Assembly (NCBI RefSeq): GCF_900167145.1 | Contig: NZ_FUWG01000014.1 | Location: forward strand, 30,998 to 94,997 | Direction of reading: 5' to 3' | Origin: Treponema porcinum | GTDB taxonomy: Bacteria > Spirochaetota > Spirochaetia > Treponematales > Treponemataceae | DNA length: 64,000 nucleotides | Part shown: one piece after another, positions 38,351 to 47,726 of the stretch | How the letters are laid out: each line of letters begins with the position of its first letter | Position numbering within the stretch: position 1 is the first letter of the stretch | Made by a program: the position numbers and the translations under genes | Notes under the pieces: generated by a model | What the model was told of the DNA's origin: nothing | The model's input: only the letters and a program-made list of their open reading frames with translations | Database searches by the model: none

Positions 38351-40633
38351 ATGAGTAATTCAACTGACGATACAAAAGAGCTGGACAGTTATGGAGTTTG
38401 GGTAAAAAGAGCGCCGCAGGATGCGTCTGAAGAAGCACTGGACTTAGACCTTCCTGACTTTTCAGATTTTCAGGAAACTGCTGACCAGACCGGCATAATA
38501 GAAGAACAGAATGACAATGAAGTTCCGGTTGCTGACCAAGACAGTTCCGTTACTGACGAAAACAGCGAAATATCAATTGATGACTTTGTAACGGACGGTT
38601 TTACAGATCCGAACGAAGCGTATGCACCCTCCTCGCCTAATCCGCCGGAACAGGACGGAGAAATTTCCCTCGACGATTTTATGGAGGGAGGATTTGAAGC
38701 TCCGTCCGAAGGCAGTACTAATTCAAAATCCGCTTCTGAGTCAGATGAAGTTTCTCTTGACGACTTTCTAGACGGCGACTTTTCTGACGGTGCAGGCGCA
38801 TCTTCCTCTGATGAAATTTCTATAGACGACTTCCTTGATGATGATTCAGTCAGTTCTGCAAAACAGAAAGAAGATGACATAACAAACGACGACCCGCTTG
38901 ACATCGACGTTGAATTCACGGAAGCAGAAGAAGATGCAGTTCCTACAACAGAAATCACGGAAGAAAACGAAAGCGAAAATGAAGAGTCTTTTGCCGATGA
39001 TGACGATATGTTTGATTCTATTGAAATGATAGAAACAGCTTCTGAACCGGAAGCAGAAACGCCGGTCACAAAAAGCAACATCGAACTTGAAGATGTATCG
39101 CTTGATGACTTCAACCTTGAAGAAAGCGATGATGCAACGGCAGCTGCGCTCGGAGCGTCAATCAACTCAAGCGTTTCTTCCGGTGAAGAAACTGTATCCC
39201 TTGACTCATTCGGCATAGACGGTTCATCGGAAGAAAATGCAGCTGGTGCCGGTTCTTCACGAAAGCAACAGACTGTAGATTACGAACTTGCAATCACAGA
39301 AGAAGACAACGTTCAGTCTGCTCCGGTAATAGATGAAATAAAATCAGATTCAGTCACACAGAACAAGGAGGAAACTACGGAAACAACAGTTAACAACGAA
39401 CTTCTTGAAAAAATCGTATCTGACCTTTCAGGGCTGAAAGATGAAATAAACGCATTGAAAAACGATCTTGCAGAACTGAAAGAAAAAAATACGCTGGATA
39501 ATATTTCTTCCGGACAAAATGACGGAGAACAGCCGGCAGAAAATGAGATAGAACTCCCTGTACAATCAGAACCGGCTGAAGAACCAGGCGGATTTTTCAA
39601 CAGTGACGAAGAAGATGACACAATCGCACTTTCCGGCGACGAACTTTCAAATATTGTAAGCAACGCAGATTTTACAGAAGAAACAGCAGAACCGGATACA
39701 CAGTACGATGAAAGCACGGAAAAAACTGTTATAGAAGAACAGCCGGAACAAGAACCTCCAGAAGAATTTTCTGCAGATTTTTCAAACGATACCCCATTCG
39801 GCGGAATAGAAGACACAGTTATTCCAGACGAAGAGCCGGATTCAGGACTTTCAATGGACATCAATGAAGAAATCCTTGAAGAACCGAATCTTGATGACAT
39901 CGAAACAAATGCAGACATTCCGGAAGAAATTGAAATTCCGAAAGTTGACGACATTGCAGAAACACAGGACGAAGAACCGGATCTTGATGACATTCTTGTA
40001 GAGTCATCTTCCACCGATTTTATGGATTCCGTAACAGATTCTACGAATATGCAGCCTGACATTGAAATTACGGAACCGGTAGAGCCGGAACTTGCAGAGG
40101 AAGAAGCAGCAATTACAAAGGAAGAAGCTGACGACATTACTTCTGAATATTCGGCAGATACAACTGAAAATACAGAGCCGGTACTTGATGAAGATGCAGC
40201 GCTTGAACTGCCAGAAGAGAGTTCTTCTGACGCAGAAAACACTGATGAAGAAAGTACAGATGATATTTTCAATGAAACTGCAATAGAGGACGCACAGCAC
40301 ACACAGGATGCAATGATGAATGACATAATGAATGAAGCACCGTCTGTTGACAATGCGCTTTCTGAAGAAAATGTCGATTATCTTAGCAAAGACAACACTG
40401 TCCTTTCTGATGATGAAGCTGCCGTTGCAGAATCAGAGCCGGAACCGTCAGCAGAAACTGAACAAACTGACACAAGCAACTTGCCGTCAGATATAAAGGA
40501 GGACGTAAAATCAGTTCTTCTTTATATGGATCAGCTTCTTGAAAATCTGCCGGAAGATAAAATTATGGAATTTGCAAAATCCGAGCAGTTTACTACTTAT
40601 AAAAAACTTTTCAACGAACTCGGGCTTTCATAA
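38351..40633 (+). CDS. Very acidic protein with repeated (I/V)S(I/L)DDF motifs
   Basis: This 760-aa protein has no signal or membrane segment and is extremely acidic. Six copies of an (I/V)S(I/L)D(D/S)F motif occur in the first 290 residues, for example near 73-79, 104-110, 133-139 and 155-161. A coiled coil lies near 365-390 (SGLKDEINALKNDLAELK). The last 60 residues (IKEDVKSVLLYMDQLLENLPEDKI to the end) look like a conserved folded domain. The start MSNSTDD at 38351 has GAGGAAC upstream. It precedes the two DUF115 genes but is cut off by a terminator. Function unknown; scaffold or motility role is only a guess. Confidence 0.65.
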   Translation: MSNSTDDTKELDSYGVWVKRAPQDASEEALDLDLPDFSDFQETADQTGIIEEQNDNEVPVADQDSSVTDENSEISIDDFVTDGFTDPNEAYAPSSPNPPEQDGEISLDDFMEGGFEAPSEGSTNSKSASESDEVSLDDFLDGDFSDGAGASSSDEISIDDFLDDDSVSSAKQKEDDITNDDPLDIDVEFTEAEEDAVPTTEITEENESENEESFADDDDMFDSIEMIETASEPEAETPVTKSNIELEDVSLDDFNLEESDDATAAALGASINSSVSSGEETVSLDSFGIDGSSEENAAGAGSSRKQQTVDYELAITEEDNVQSAPVIDEIKSDSVTQNKEETTETTVNNELLEKIVSDLSGLKDEINALKNDLAELKEKNTLDNISSGQNDGEQPAENEIELPVQSEPAEEPGGFFNSDEEDDTIALSGDELSNIVSNADFTEETAEPDTQYDESTEKTVIEEQPEQEPPEEFSADFSNDTPFGGIEDTVIPDEEPDSGLSMDINEEILEEPNLDDIETNADIPEEIEIPKVDDIAETQDEEPDLDDILVESSSTDFMDSVTDSTNMQPDIEITEPVEPELAEEEAAITKEEADDITSEYSADTTENTEPVLDEDAALELPEESSSDAENTDEESTDDIFNETAIEDAQHTQDAMMNDIMNEAPSVDNALSEENVDYLSKDNTVLSDDEAAVAESEPEPSAETEQTDTSNLPSDIKEDVKSVLLYMDQLLENLPEDKIMEFAKSEQFTTYKKLFNELGLS

Positions 40634-40647
40634 TATACGGAAAATAT

Positions 40648-40678
40648 GGGCTGTCCGAAATGCGGACAGCCCGTTTTT
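40648..40678 (+). terminator. Rho-independent terminator after the acidic protein
   Basis: A perfect 10-bp stem GGGCTGTCCG / CGGACAGCCC with a 5-nt AAATG loop is followed by GTTTTT. An ORF that starts at 40646 would be made of this hairpin, so the true start of the next gene is later. Confidence 0.88.
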
Positions 40679-40693
40679 CTTTTTAACGGTTAT

Positions 40694-42214
40694 ATGACAG
40701 GCATAGAATTTTCCAGGTCAAAAAACGGCGCAGAAACGTGCACCGTAAATAATAAATTCCTTCACTCCTCATACAATCCGCAGAACGAAGCTGAACGTTT
40801 TGTTAATTCCGTTGAATGCACGTTTTTTCCTAAAGCGGTATTCATAAACGAACCGGCAATGTCCTATTGCATACCGTTTTTGAGAGCGCGCTTTCCTGAC
40901 AGCAAAATAACTGCAATCCGATATTCCAGAGCATTTGACAAATGGAACGATTTTTTTGATGATACGCTATATTTCGAACCGGGAAAAGAGCAGTTTTTTG
41001 AAACGCAGCTGTTCCAAAAAAACGGAGAAGATGTTCTCTGCGCCTCGCTTTTTTTAAGCTGGACTCCGTCTGCAAACGCTTTTCCTGAGCATGAAAAAAA
41101 CATCTGGAAATCTATCAAAAATACTCTCCAAAAATGCAATGCTCTGATTGCAACAAAAAGCTGTTTTTCAAGGCGATGGATAAAAAATGCAGTTACATTC
41201 TGTATGAACGTAAAGAAAGCCGCATCAATCGTACCGTTCCACAGTCCTGTCGTAATTGCAGCAAGCGGTCCAAGCATAGAAGGGGCTCTACCCTTCCTGC
41301 AAAAATTCCGTCGGAAGTACATACTTTTATGCGTTTCCTCTGCGCTTTCAATTCTTGAGAAAAACAATATTAACCCGGACTTTGTGCTTTCAACTGACGG
41401 CGGCTGGTGGGCAAAAGTTCATCTTCGTCCTCTTGAAAAAAACAAAATCATACCGCTTGCACTTCCGCCGGAAGCCGCCTGTCAGAAAAATATCCTGCAT
41501 AACAGTACAATAATTCCGCTGGATTATTCAGACGGAATAGAAAGCGAAATCCTGCATATATGGACAGAAACCTGTGGAATTTCCTGCCTTAAGGCAATGC
41601 GAAACGGAACTGTCAGCGGAACGTCGGCAGAACTTGCACTTTCATTAACTGACGGACCGGTTTTTGCCTGCGGTCTTGACCTTGCAGAAAACAAAGGCTT
41701 TCAGCACGCACAGCCTAATATGATTGAAACAAAAGCCTCTTCCACCGACACACGCATTTTGACAACTGAAACGCGGCAGGCAAAATCCCGCTTTTACAGC
41801 GGCTCTCTTCATATTTACCGCGACTGGTTTTCCGCAGAATCCAGACGTCTTGCAGAACGATTTTTCCGGCTTTCAAATTCTTTTCCATACAAAAATACGC
41901 TCGGAAACATTCAGGACGCAGATTTTTCTTTGTTTAAGGAAAAAGTCAGCAGATTTTCAGATGCAGACAAAAAATGTCTTTTTTCCTGCGAAAAGCACAT
42001 TCAGGAAAAAGACATTAAAAGCGTTCAGCAGAAAATCAGCAGTTTTATAGACAGGGAATCCCGGACGGAACGGTGGCTGAAAACAGTTTTTCCGACAGAC
42101 GTCATAATGATTGAAAAAACGAAGGATTCTGCCGAAAAACAAAAGAAAAAAGATGAATTACTAAGAAAAAACGATGAATTTTCTTCTGAACTGAGGAAAC
42201 TGATTTATGGATAG
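40694..42214 (+). CDS. DUF115-family protein (first of two), motility accessory-like
   Basis: This 506-aa protein has the DUF115 core (about 185-290) with VVIAASGPSIEG and SSALSILEKNNINPDFVLSTDGG. Family members include Maf-like flagellin glycosylation factors and MptE-like enzymes. I set the start MTGIEFSRSK at 40694, because the ORF upstream of it is the terminator hairpin. The Shine-Dalgarno before 40694 is weak (AACGG). The stop overlaps the second DUF115 gene by 8 bases. Confidence 0.75.
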   Translation: MTGIEFSRSKNGAETCTVNNKFLHSSYNPQNEAERFVNSVECTFFPKAVFINEPAMSYCIPFLRARFPDSKITAIRYSRAFDKWNDFFDDTLYFEPGKEQFFETQLFQKNGEDVLCASLFLSWTPSANAFPEHEKNIWKSIKNTLQKCNALIATKSCFSRRWIKNAVTFCMNVKKAASIVPFHSPVVIAASGPSIEGALPFLQKFRRKYILLCVSSALSILEKNNINPDFVLSTDGGWWAKVHLRPLEKNKIIPLALPPEAACQKNILHNSTIIPLDYSDGIESEILHIWTETCGISCLKAMRNGTVSGTSAELALSLTDGPVFACGLDLAENKGFQHAQPNMIETKASSTDTRILTTETRQAKSRFYSGSLHIYRDWFSAESRRLAERFFRLSNSFPYKNTLGNIQDADFSLFKEKVSRFSDADKKCLFSCEKHIQEKDIKSVQQKISSFIDRESRTERWLKTVFPTDVIMIEKTKDSAEKQKKKDELLRKNDEFSSELRKLIYG

Positions 42215-43727
42215 ACTTTACGTTTCCGTTCTTACGTCAAAAACAAATCTCCCTGTTCCGCAATTCAAAAGTACAAGACCTGCCTGCTCGCTTTACAATC
42301 CAGAAAGGGAGGCCCTTCAATTTGCAGAGCAGACTTCCCCTGCCGATATTTTCCTGCTTCTTGGTGCAGGAGCAGGCTATCACCTGAAAGAACTTTCCGC
42401 CAGATTTCCAGATGCACGTTTTCTTGTTATGGAAGCCTCCGAAGCTGACATAAATTTCTTAAAACAGACAATGCCGGAGATAAAACGGCTTTCCGTTATG
42501 CCGAACATTACGATTTTCCCGGAAGATGAACTTGAAAAGATGCTTCTGCAAAATTATCTTCCTGCACTTTATCCGTCGTTTTCGGTACTGGAACTTCGCA
42601 GCTGGTGCAGCGAACGCCTGGAACATACTGTTGAAATCAGGCAGAAAATAAAGGCTGTCCTTGAAAAAATCTCGTGTGACTTTGCAACGCAATCTCATTT
42701 TGGAAAAATATGGCAGCACAACATACTGAAAAACATTCCGGCTGTAAAAGACATAAAAAATCTACCGCTTCCGGTAAACAAAACAGCCGTAATTGCCGCC
42801 GCAGGTCCAAGCCTTGACGAAACGGCGGATTATATATGCAGAAACAGAAAAAACGTGTACGTAATCTCAACGGACACGGCATACCAGCCGCTGCGAAGGC
42901 GCGGAATTTTCTGCGATGCGGTTGTTTCGATTGACGGACAGGCTGTATCCCAAAATCATTTTGCCGGAACTATAGACGCAGAATCGCTCTTTATATTTGA
43001 CATTGCGGCAAACAGTCAGGCTGTAAGGAAAACAGCGGAAAACGGAAATCAGATTATTTTTTCAACGTCCGGTCATCCGCTTGCAGAGCTTATTCAGCAT
43101 ATAAACGGCAAAAAATCATTCTTTCCGCTGACTTCCGGCGCAGGAACAGTAACTATGGCGGCAGTTGATTTTGCCGCAAAAGCAGGATTTTCAGAAATCA
43201 CCGTTCTGGGGGCAGATTTTGGATATACAGGCGGAAAAAGCTATGCAAAAGGCACGTATCTGGACATTCTTTTTAAGGCTGGGGAAAATAAGCTCCGTAC
43301 ATTTGAAACGACATTTTCCGCCCTTCAGTACCGTTCGCCGCTTACAAGAATATCCGCAAAAAAAACAACGACAAAACTGCTGGAGTCCTACCGGATTTCC
43401 TTTGAAGAATGGGCAGATCAGAACGGCTTTACCTTAGAAAACGACAGTGAAATCTACACTCTCCACAAAAGAGAAAAAGATAAAGCCGTTGCAATGCCGC
43501 TTAACCAAAGCAGCATTGATATAGTCAGATTAAAATCCGTGACGAAAGAATTTCCCGCTCATAAGGATTTCCGGACAGAAGAATACGACAGGTCATCTCC
43601 TTTTCAGACGGCGTTTCTTCCGTTCATTGCATATCTTAGAAAAAAGGAGCAGTACAGGTCCAGACCGTACAAAGCACTGCAAAATCTTGCTTTAGACGAT
43701 TTTGTGCTGTATACTAAATTGCTATGA
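42207..43727 (+). CDS. DUF115-family protein (second of two)
   Basis: This 506-aa protein has the same length as its neighbour and the same core, with AVIAAAGPSLDETADYI and VISTDTAYQPLRRRGIFCDAVVSIDGQ near 195-260. It likely arose by duplication. A sugar transfer role on flagellin or surface glycans is a family-based guess. It overlaps the next gene by 4 bases. Confidence 0.78.
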   Translation: MDRLYVSVLTSKTNLPVPQFKSTRPACSLYNPEREALQFAEQTSPADIFLLLGAGAGYHLKELSARFPDARFLVMEASEADINFLKQTMPEIKRLSVMPNITIFPEDELEKMLLQNYLPALYPSFSVLELRSWCSERLEHTVEIRQKIKAVLEKISCDFATQSHFGKIWQHNILKNIPAVKDIKNLPLPVNKTAVIAAAGPSLDETADYICRNRKNVYVISTDTAYQPLRRRGIFCDAVVSIDGQAVSQNHFAGTIDAESLFIFDIAANSQAVRKTAENGNQIIFSTSGHPLAELIQHINGKKSFFPLTSGAGTVTMAAVDFAAKAGFSEITVLGADFGYTGGKSYAKGTYLDILFKAGENKLRTFETTFSALQYRSPLTRISAKKTTTKLLESYRISFEEWADQNGFTLENDSEIYTLHKREKDKAVAMPLNQSSIDIVRLKSVTKEFPAHKDFRTEEYDRSSPFQTAFLPFIAYLRKKEQYRSRPYKALQNLALDDFVLYTKLL

Positions 43728-45025
43728 AAAGAAAAAGCATTACTATTTATTCAGTTATTATTTCTATTGTATTTGCATTTGCAATCGGATTTTTTGCCTT
43801 CAATATTTTTTCAGAAATACACACCGGAACTGTGCGGGCAAAAAACACTTTCGACTCGCTGACGGCTGCCATAAAAAAAGCCAGAACACCGGAAGAAATA
43901 AAAGCTGCCGTCCTCTACCCTGAAAATTACGCTGCCCTTTTCATAGCAGATAACGGAACGCCTGTTGTTGCAAGCCCGAATGAAAACGCAAAAAATGCAG
44001 AAAGCACGCGTCTTGTAAAAGTCTACCGCGTTACAGTCAGCCGAAACGAAACACCGTGCGACATCACCGCAGCAATTTACGTCCTGCGCCCGTCCGTTAT
44101 TTTTTACTACGCACGATTTTCTTTCATTATAATAATGATTGCAACGCTTCTTACAATCGTGCTGATTATTTTTATTTCAGCAACGTCAAAAAACGAATTT
44201 TCTGATGAACCAGACGAAGATGACGATTATGAAGAAATTTCACAGGATGAAGACAGCGAACAGGACTACAAGTTTGAAGAAGAAAACTCTCAGGAGGACT
44301 ATGAATTTAATTCAGAGACAACCGAATCTGAGGGTGAAAACAGCGGCATCATTCTAGAAACGCACGATGACTATGCGGAAAATTCTATGCAGGAAGCAAC
44401 GACCGTTTCTGAAGATGAGACAGACACTGCCGCTGATGAAATTCCATACGGAAAGCCGGCAGAACTCAGGGAGCAGGAACAGGAAGCAGAACCGGATGTT
44501 TCCCTTTTTACCCTGCCGGAAGAAAACGAAGCAAAAGATAAATTTTCTCCAGTAACAGGGCTGTCGTGGGAAACACAGCTTAAACCGCGCCTTGAAACGG
44601 AACTTGTACGGGCAGCTTCATCAGAGCAGGATATTTCACTGTTCCTCATCAAAATTCCGGGACTGTCATTCACTGATGATGAAACAAAAGAAATTACCGC
44701 ATATCTTTTAAAAGAAATGCCCTTCCGCGACAAGCTTTTTGAATACAACAATGACTCTTTTGCAATGATCCGCCTTGAAACTACAATAGATGAAGCAGAA
44801 GATTATGCTGAAAAACTGCACTGCGGAATAAGGGAGCTTCTTCCACAGGAAAAGAACGACTGCTATATCGGCATTTCATCAAGGTCAACAAGAATGCTCT
44901 CTGCAGAAAGACTTATAACAGAAGCAGATGAGGCTTTGCGTCACGCCGTTGAAGAAGAAACGTCAAAAATAATAGGATTTCACGTAGATATAGAAAAATA
45001 CCGGCAGTTCATAAAAAACAGCTGA
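43724..45025 (+). CDS. Membrane protein with acidic linker and degenerate GGDEF-like domain
   Basis: This 433-aa protein has two membrane helices (about residues 9-29 and 130-155) and an acidic linker (about 160-260) rich in Asp/Glu. The C-terminal region (about 280-425) has a GGDEF-like fold: YNNDSFAMI in place of GGDEF, and IGISSRSTRMLSAERLITEADEALRHAV. Because the signature is lost, it should not make c-di-GMP. It ends before a terminator. Confidence 0.65.
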   Translation: MKRKSITIYSVIISIVFAFAIGFFAFNIFSEIHTGTVRAKNTFDSLTAAIKKARTPEEIKAAVLYPENYAALFIADNGTPVVASPNENAKNAESTRLVKVYRVTVSRNETPCDITAAIYVLRPSVIFYYARFSFIIIMIATLLTIVLIIFISATSKNEFSDEPDEDDDYEEISQDEDSEQDYKFEEENSQEDYEFNSETTESEGENSGIILETHDDYAENSMQEATTVSEDETDTAADEIPYGKPAELREQEQEAEPDVSLFTLPEENEAKDKFSPVTGLSWETQLKPRLETELVRAASSEQDISLFLIKIPGLSFTDDETKEITAYLLKEMPFRDKLFEYNNDSFAMIRLETTIDEAEDYAEKLHCGIRELLPQEKNDCYIGISSRSTRMLSAERLITEADEALRHAVEEETSKIIGFHVDIEKYRQFIKNS

Positions 45026-45046
45026 TTTTAAAACTGCACGGCTATC

Positions 45047-45103
45047 GGCTGTCAAAAGTATTTCCGGCATAAAAAACTGCCGGCAAATTGCTTTCAGACA
45101 GCC
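45047..45103 (+). terminator. Terminator after the DUF115 operon
   Basis: Arms GGCTGTC (45047-45053) and GACAGCC (45097-45103) enclose an inner CCGGCA/TGCCGG hairpin (45064-45083). It is followed by TTTATTTTTTC on the plus strand. Confidence 0.78.
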
Positions 45104-45128
45104 TTTATTTTTTCTGCATTGCAGGATT

Positions 45129-45764
45129 TTATTCAAGAACAGTATCTTCTTCCGTTATGACGGAGGAATCTTTGTCACTTTCCTCTAACTCAACCTGTTT
45201 AGGATTTAGTTCCTGAAGTTTCTTTTCGAACAGAGAAATATTTTTATCATCACTGAATTTTTCTTTCATAATTGAAAGATTTTTTTCAGCCTCGTCATAT
45301 TTTTCAGAGGCAATCAATACGTCTATGTAATTTGTAAGGACTTCAACGCTGCCGGGATTTTCTTTCCACAAAAGTTCGTAGATTGACTCGGCTGACTTCA
45401 GTTTTCCTTCCATTGCATAAATATATGCAAGCGACATTTTTATATTGACATTATCAGGGTCACGCTTAAGAAGTGAAGAATAAATCTTGCGCGCCTCAGT
45501 CCAGTTCTTCGACATTGCATAGCAGCGCCCCAGCTTATAATATGCAGACCAGTACAGTTTCTTGTTTTTCATTGCAAGCAGATAATACTGTGCAGCCTTA
45601 TCGTATTTTGCAAGGTCATTATACGCATCGGCAATCGCCATATACTCAATGCTTACAGTTTTTTTTACGGCAGCAGACTCACCGGGAACAGGCAGATGAT
45701 TCGTTGCGCAGGATGAGAAAAGTAAAAATAGAACCGCCACCGCTCCGGCTGCACTGCGTTTCAT
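45129..45764 (-). CDS. TPR lipoprotein
   Basis: This 211-aa protein has a lipoprotein signal with the lipobox LFSSC near residues 15-19, and about three TPR repeats (MAIADAYNDLAKYDKAAQYYLLAMKN, AYYKLGRCYAMSKNWTEARKIYSSLLKRDP, SLAYIYAMEGKLKSAESIYELL). It shares one base with the upp-like stop. It is the last gene of the ileS unit. Confidence 0.75.
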   Translation of the reverse strand: MKRSAAGAVAVLFLLFSSCATNHLPVPGESAAVKKTVSIEYMAIADAYNDLAKYDKAAQYYLLAMKNKKLYWSAYYKLGRCYAMSKNWTEARKIYSSLLKRDPDNVNIKMSLAYIYAMEGKLKSAESIYELLWKENPGSVEVLTNYIDVLIASEKYDEAEKNLSIMKEKFSDDKNISLFEKKLQELNPKQVELEESDKDSSVITEEDTVLE

Positions 45765-46798
45765 TATCCGAGTACCGTTTTTTCAATCTCAAACAGCTGG
45801 GAACGGTACAAGCCGGACACGTTGCTTCCGTAATCAGCAATCAGCTGCATAATATTACGCGGATTATCCTTCATATCACAACCGTTCAGGCGGTCTCCGG
45901 CATCTCCAAGTCCCGGAAGAATATACGCAGAATCATTCATCACAGGATCAAGCCAAAGCGTATAGCACGTACAGTTTTCAAGGGCACGGGTAACACGGAT
46001 ACTTCCTTTGAGTGCAGAAATCACATTAAAGAATTTTATTGACTTCGGATGCACGCCCTGACTCTGAAGATATTTTACGACCGTTACAAGTGATCCGCCA
46101 GTCGCATTCATCGGATCTGCAAAAATCAAATCTTTTCCGTCAAGCGCCTCAAGATTGAAGAATGACTTTTTCAAGTCAAGCACGTATTCCATATCTTCTT
46201 CTTTTTTCTGGTCATTGCGGCTGATTTTAAACAATGCAAACGGAGTTTTATATTTATGGGAAGAATATTCCTCGATTTCCTTTGACATAATCATACTTGG
46301 AAGAAGCGCGCCGCGGAGCATAACGCACATCACCGAATTTTCAATCTTATGGTCAATGTCAGGAATTTTGTGCACTGCATACATCTGAACCGGATTTGTT
46401 ACCGGCGTTTTTACAACAATATGGCTTTTTTTATCAGAATGCTGATCAGTATATGCCATCCGGAACAACATTTCATACGCACGCTGAGTATAGTACAGAA
46501 ATTCCTCGTGCGGAGTATTTATGTCGCGGAGCTTGGCGATAACACGGCTTGCTTCGGCATGAGCACCTTCTTCCGTTACAAACGAAAATACACGAATCTG
46601 CGGATGAGAGTGGCAAATTTCCTGCATAGAATGACCGAGCCTGTCGTACTGTTCGATAATATGCGCACGGTCATACGGCTGAAAATACGTTTCCGTTTCT
46701 GCATACAGTTTTTCCAGACGGGAAAGATCGTCCATATCCTGCTTTGTAAGATAGCCGTCCAAATCTTCAGCCTTCAAAATAATCTTGTCATCTGCCAT
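45764..46798 (-). CDS. Uracil phosphoribosyltransferase-like protein with N-terminal extension
   Basis: This 344-aa protein has a C-terminal UPRTase domain with the PRPP loop DPMNATGGS near 223-231, and [10 protein letters not shown] near 320 as uracil-binding region. The domain salvages uracil to UMP. The N-terminal 120 residues are an extension not seen in the usual 210-aa enzyme, and are found in treponemal homologues as far as I recall. GGAGG precedes the ATG. Confidence 0.85.
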   Translation of the reverse strand: MADDKIILKAEDLDGYLTKQDMDDLSRLEKLYAETETYFQPYDRAHIIEQYDRLGHSMQEICHSHPQIRVFSFVTEEGAHAEASRVIAKLRDINTPHEEFLYYTQRAYEMLFRMAYTDQHSDKKSHIVVKTPVTNPVQMYAVHKIPDIDHKIENSVMCVMLRGALLPSMIMSKEIEEYSSHKYKTPFALFKISRNDQKKEEDMEYVLDLKKSFFNLEALDGKDLIFADPMNATGGSLVTVVKYLQSQGVHPKSIKFFNVISALKGSIRVTRALENCTCYTLWLDPVMNDSAYILPGLGDAGDRLNGCDMKDNPRNIMQLIADYGSNVSGLYRSQLFEIEKTVLG

Positions 46799-46829
46799 TT
46801 TTTTCCTCCAAGTATATTAAGGCGCTCCG

Positions 46830-47726
46830 CTACAGCACCAATATATTGTATAATTGCTCTTTACTGATTTTTATGTTTGATACCACAAGATGAGTGGGAG
46901 TTTCAAGATAGACATCAGAATCCGTAAGACCAAACGCTACGGCAAGACTTCCGCGTGCAGCAGGAACAAATTTCTTGTCACGGAATTCAAATTCAAAGTC
47001 CATCACAAACTGGTCGTCACGCTTAGGGTCAGATTCAATTGAACCTCGGACATACACCAGATTAAAATTCAAAACCGCGCCAGTCAGCATTGTAAGAAAT
47101 GACTGCGGTTTTGACGCATAATATTTTATTTTACCGTCAGGATTTTCTGAATCAAAGAAAAGCCAGGAATATATATTCTCATCAAGAACAGAAGCAGACG
47201 GAGAGAGATTATAATACGCATTGTGATACGTTTCCACCATAGACGGAACGTTCCGTCCGACGCACGCCGTCATCTGTTCTGGAAATGATGCAAGAATGCG
47301 TCCGTCCGAATAAATGCCGTATTCAACAGGATTTCCGTCGCCGTCATTCAAAAGAAGACTGTCTTTAGTCCAGCCGTTTTTTCTGGAAAATGCTTTTGAC
47401 ACAGCCGCTTTGGGAAAATCACAGAAAGCCGCAATCTGATAGTCCGTCTTTGTACGTTTTTTATTCAGCCCGGCATAAACAACATCTATGCGGCTGCTTA
47501 TAAGACGCGCATCGCTTTCGCTTATGCCTTTTACAGCCCCCTGCACTACGCGGGAAATCAACTTCTCGTCGGCAGAAGAAGGTATGCGAAGGTAAAAGGA
47601 ACTTTCGTTATCAAGCAAAAGCAGCGGATCTACACGAACCGCTGACTCAGGGACAGATTTACATCCGGAAACAGCGGCAAGCAGGGCGGACAGCACCGCC
47701 GCCGCAAAAATATTATGCTTTTTCAA
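46830..47726 (-). CDS. Lipoprotein of unknown function
   Basis: This 298-aa protein has a lipoprotein signal with lipobox AAVSGC near residue 22. I chose a TTG start at 47726 (protein begins MKKHNIF) because GGAG lies 8 nt upstream; the ATG at 47750 lies deeper in ileS and has no ribosome site. Its start overlaps the end of ileS by 14 bases. The mature part is mixed alpha/beta; no family recognised. Confidence 0.6.
   Translation of the reverse strand: MKKHNIFAAAVLSALLAAVSGCKSVPESAVRVDPLLLLDNESSFYLRIPSSADEKLISRVVQGAVKGISESDARLISSRIDVVYAGLNKKRTKTDYQIAAFCDFPKAAVSKAFSRKNGWTKDSLLLNDGDGNPVEYGIYSDGRILASFPEQMTACVGRNVPSMVETYHNAYYNLSPSASVLDENIYSWLFFDSENPDGKIKYYASKPQSFLTMLTGAVLNFNLVYVRGSIESDPKRDDQFVMDFEFEFRDKKFVPAARGSLAVAFGLTDSDVYLETPTHLVVSNIKISKEQLYNILVL

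Noticed and set aside
38470..40353. Long Ser-rich ORFs on the minus strand (248 and 346 codons)
   Set aside because: They are antisense shadows of the acidic protein gene: GAA/GAT-rich codons read as Ser codons on the other strand. No ribosome sites.
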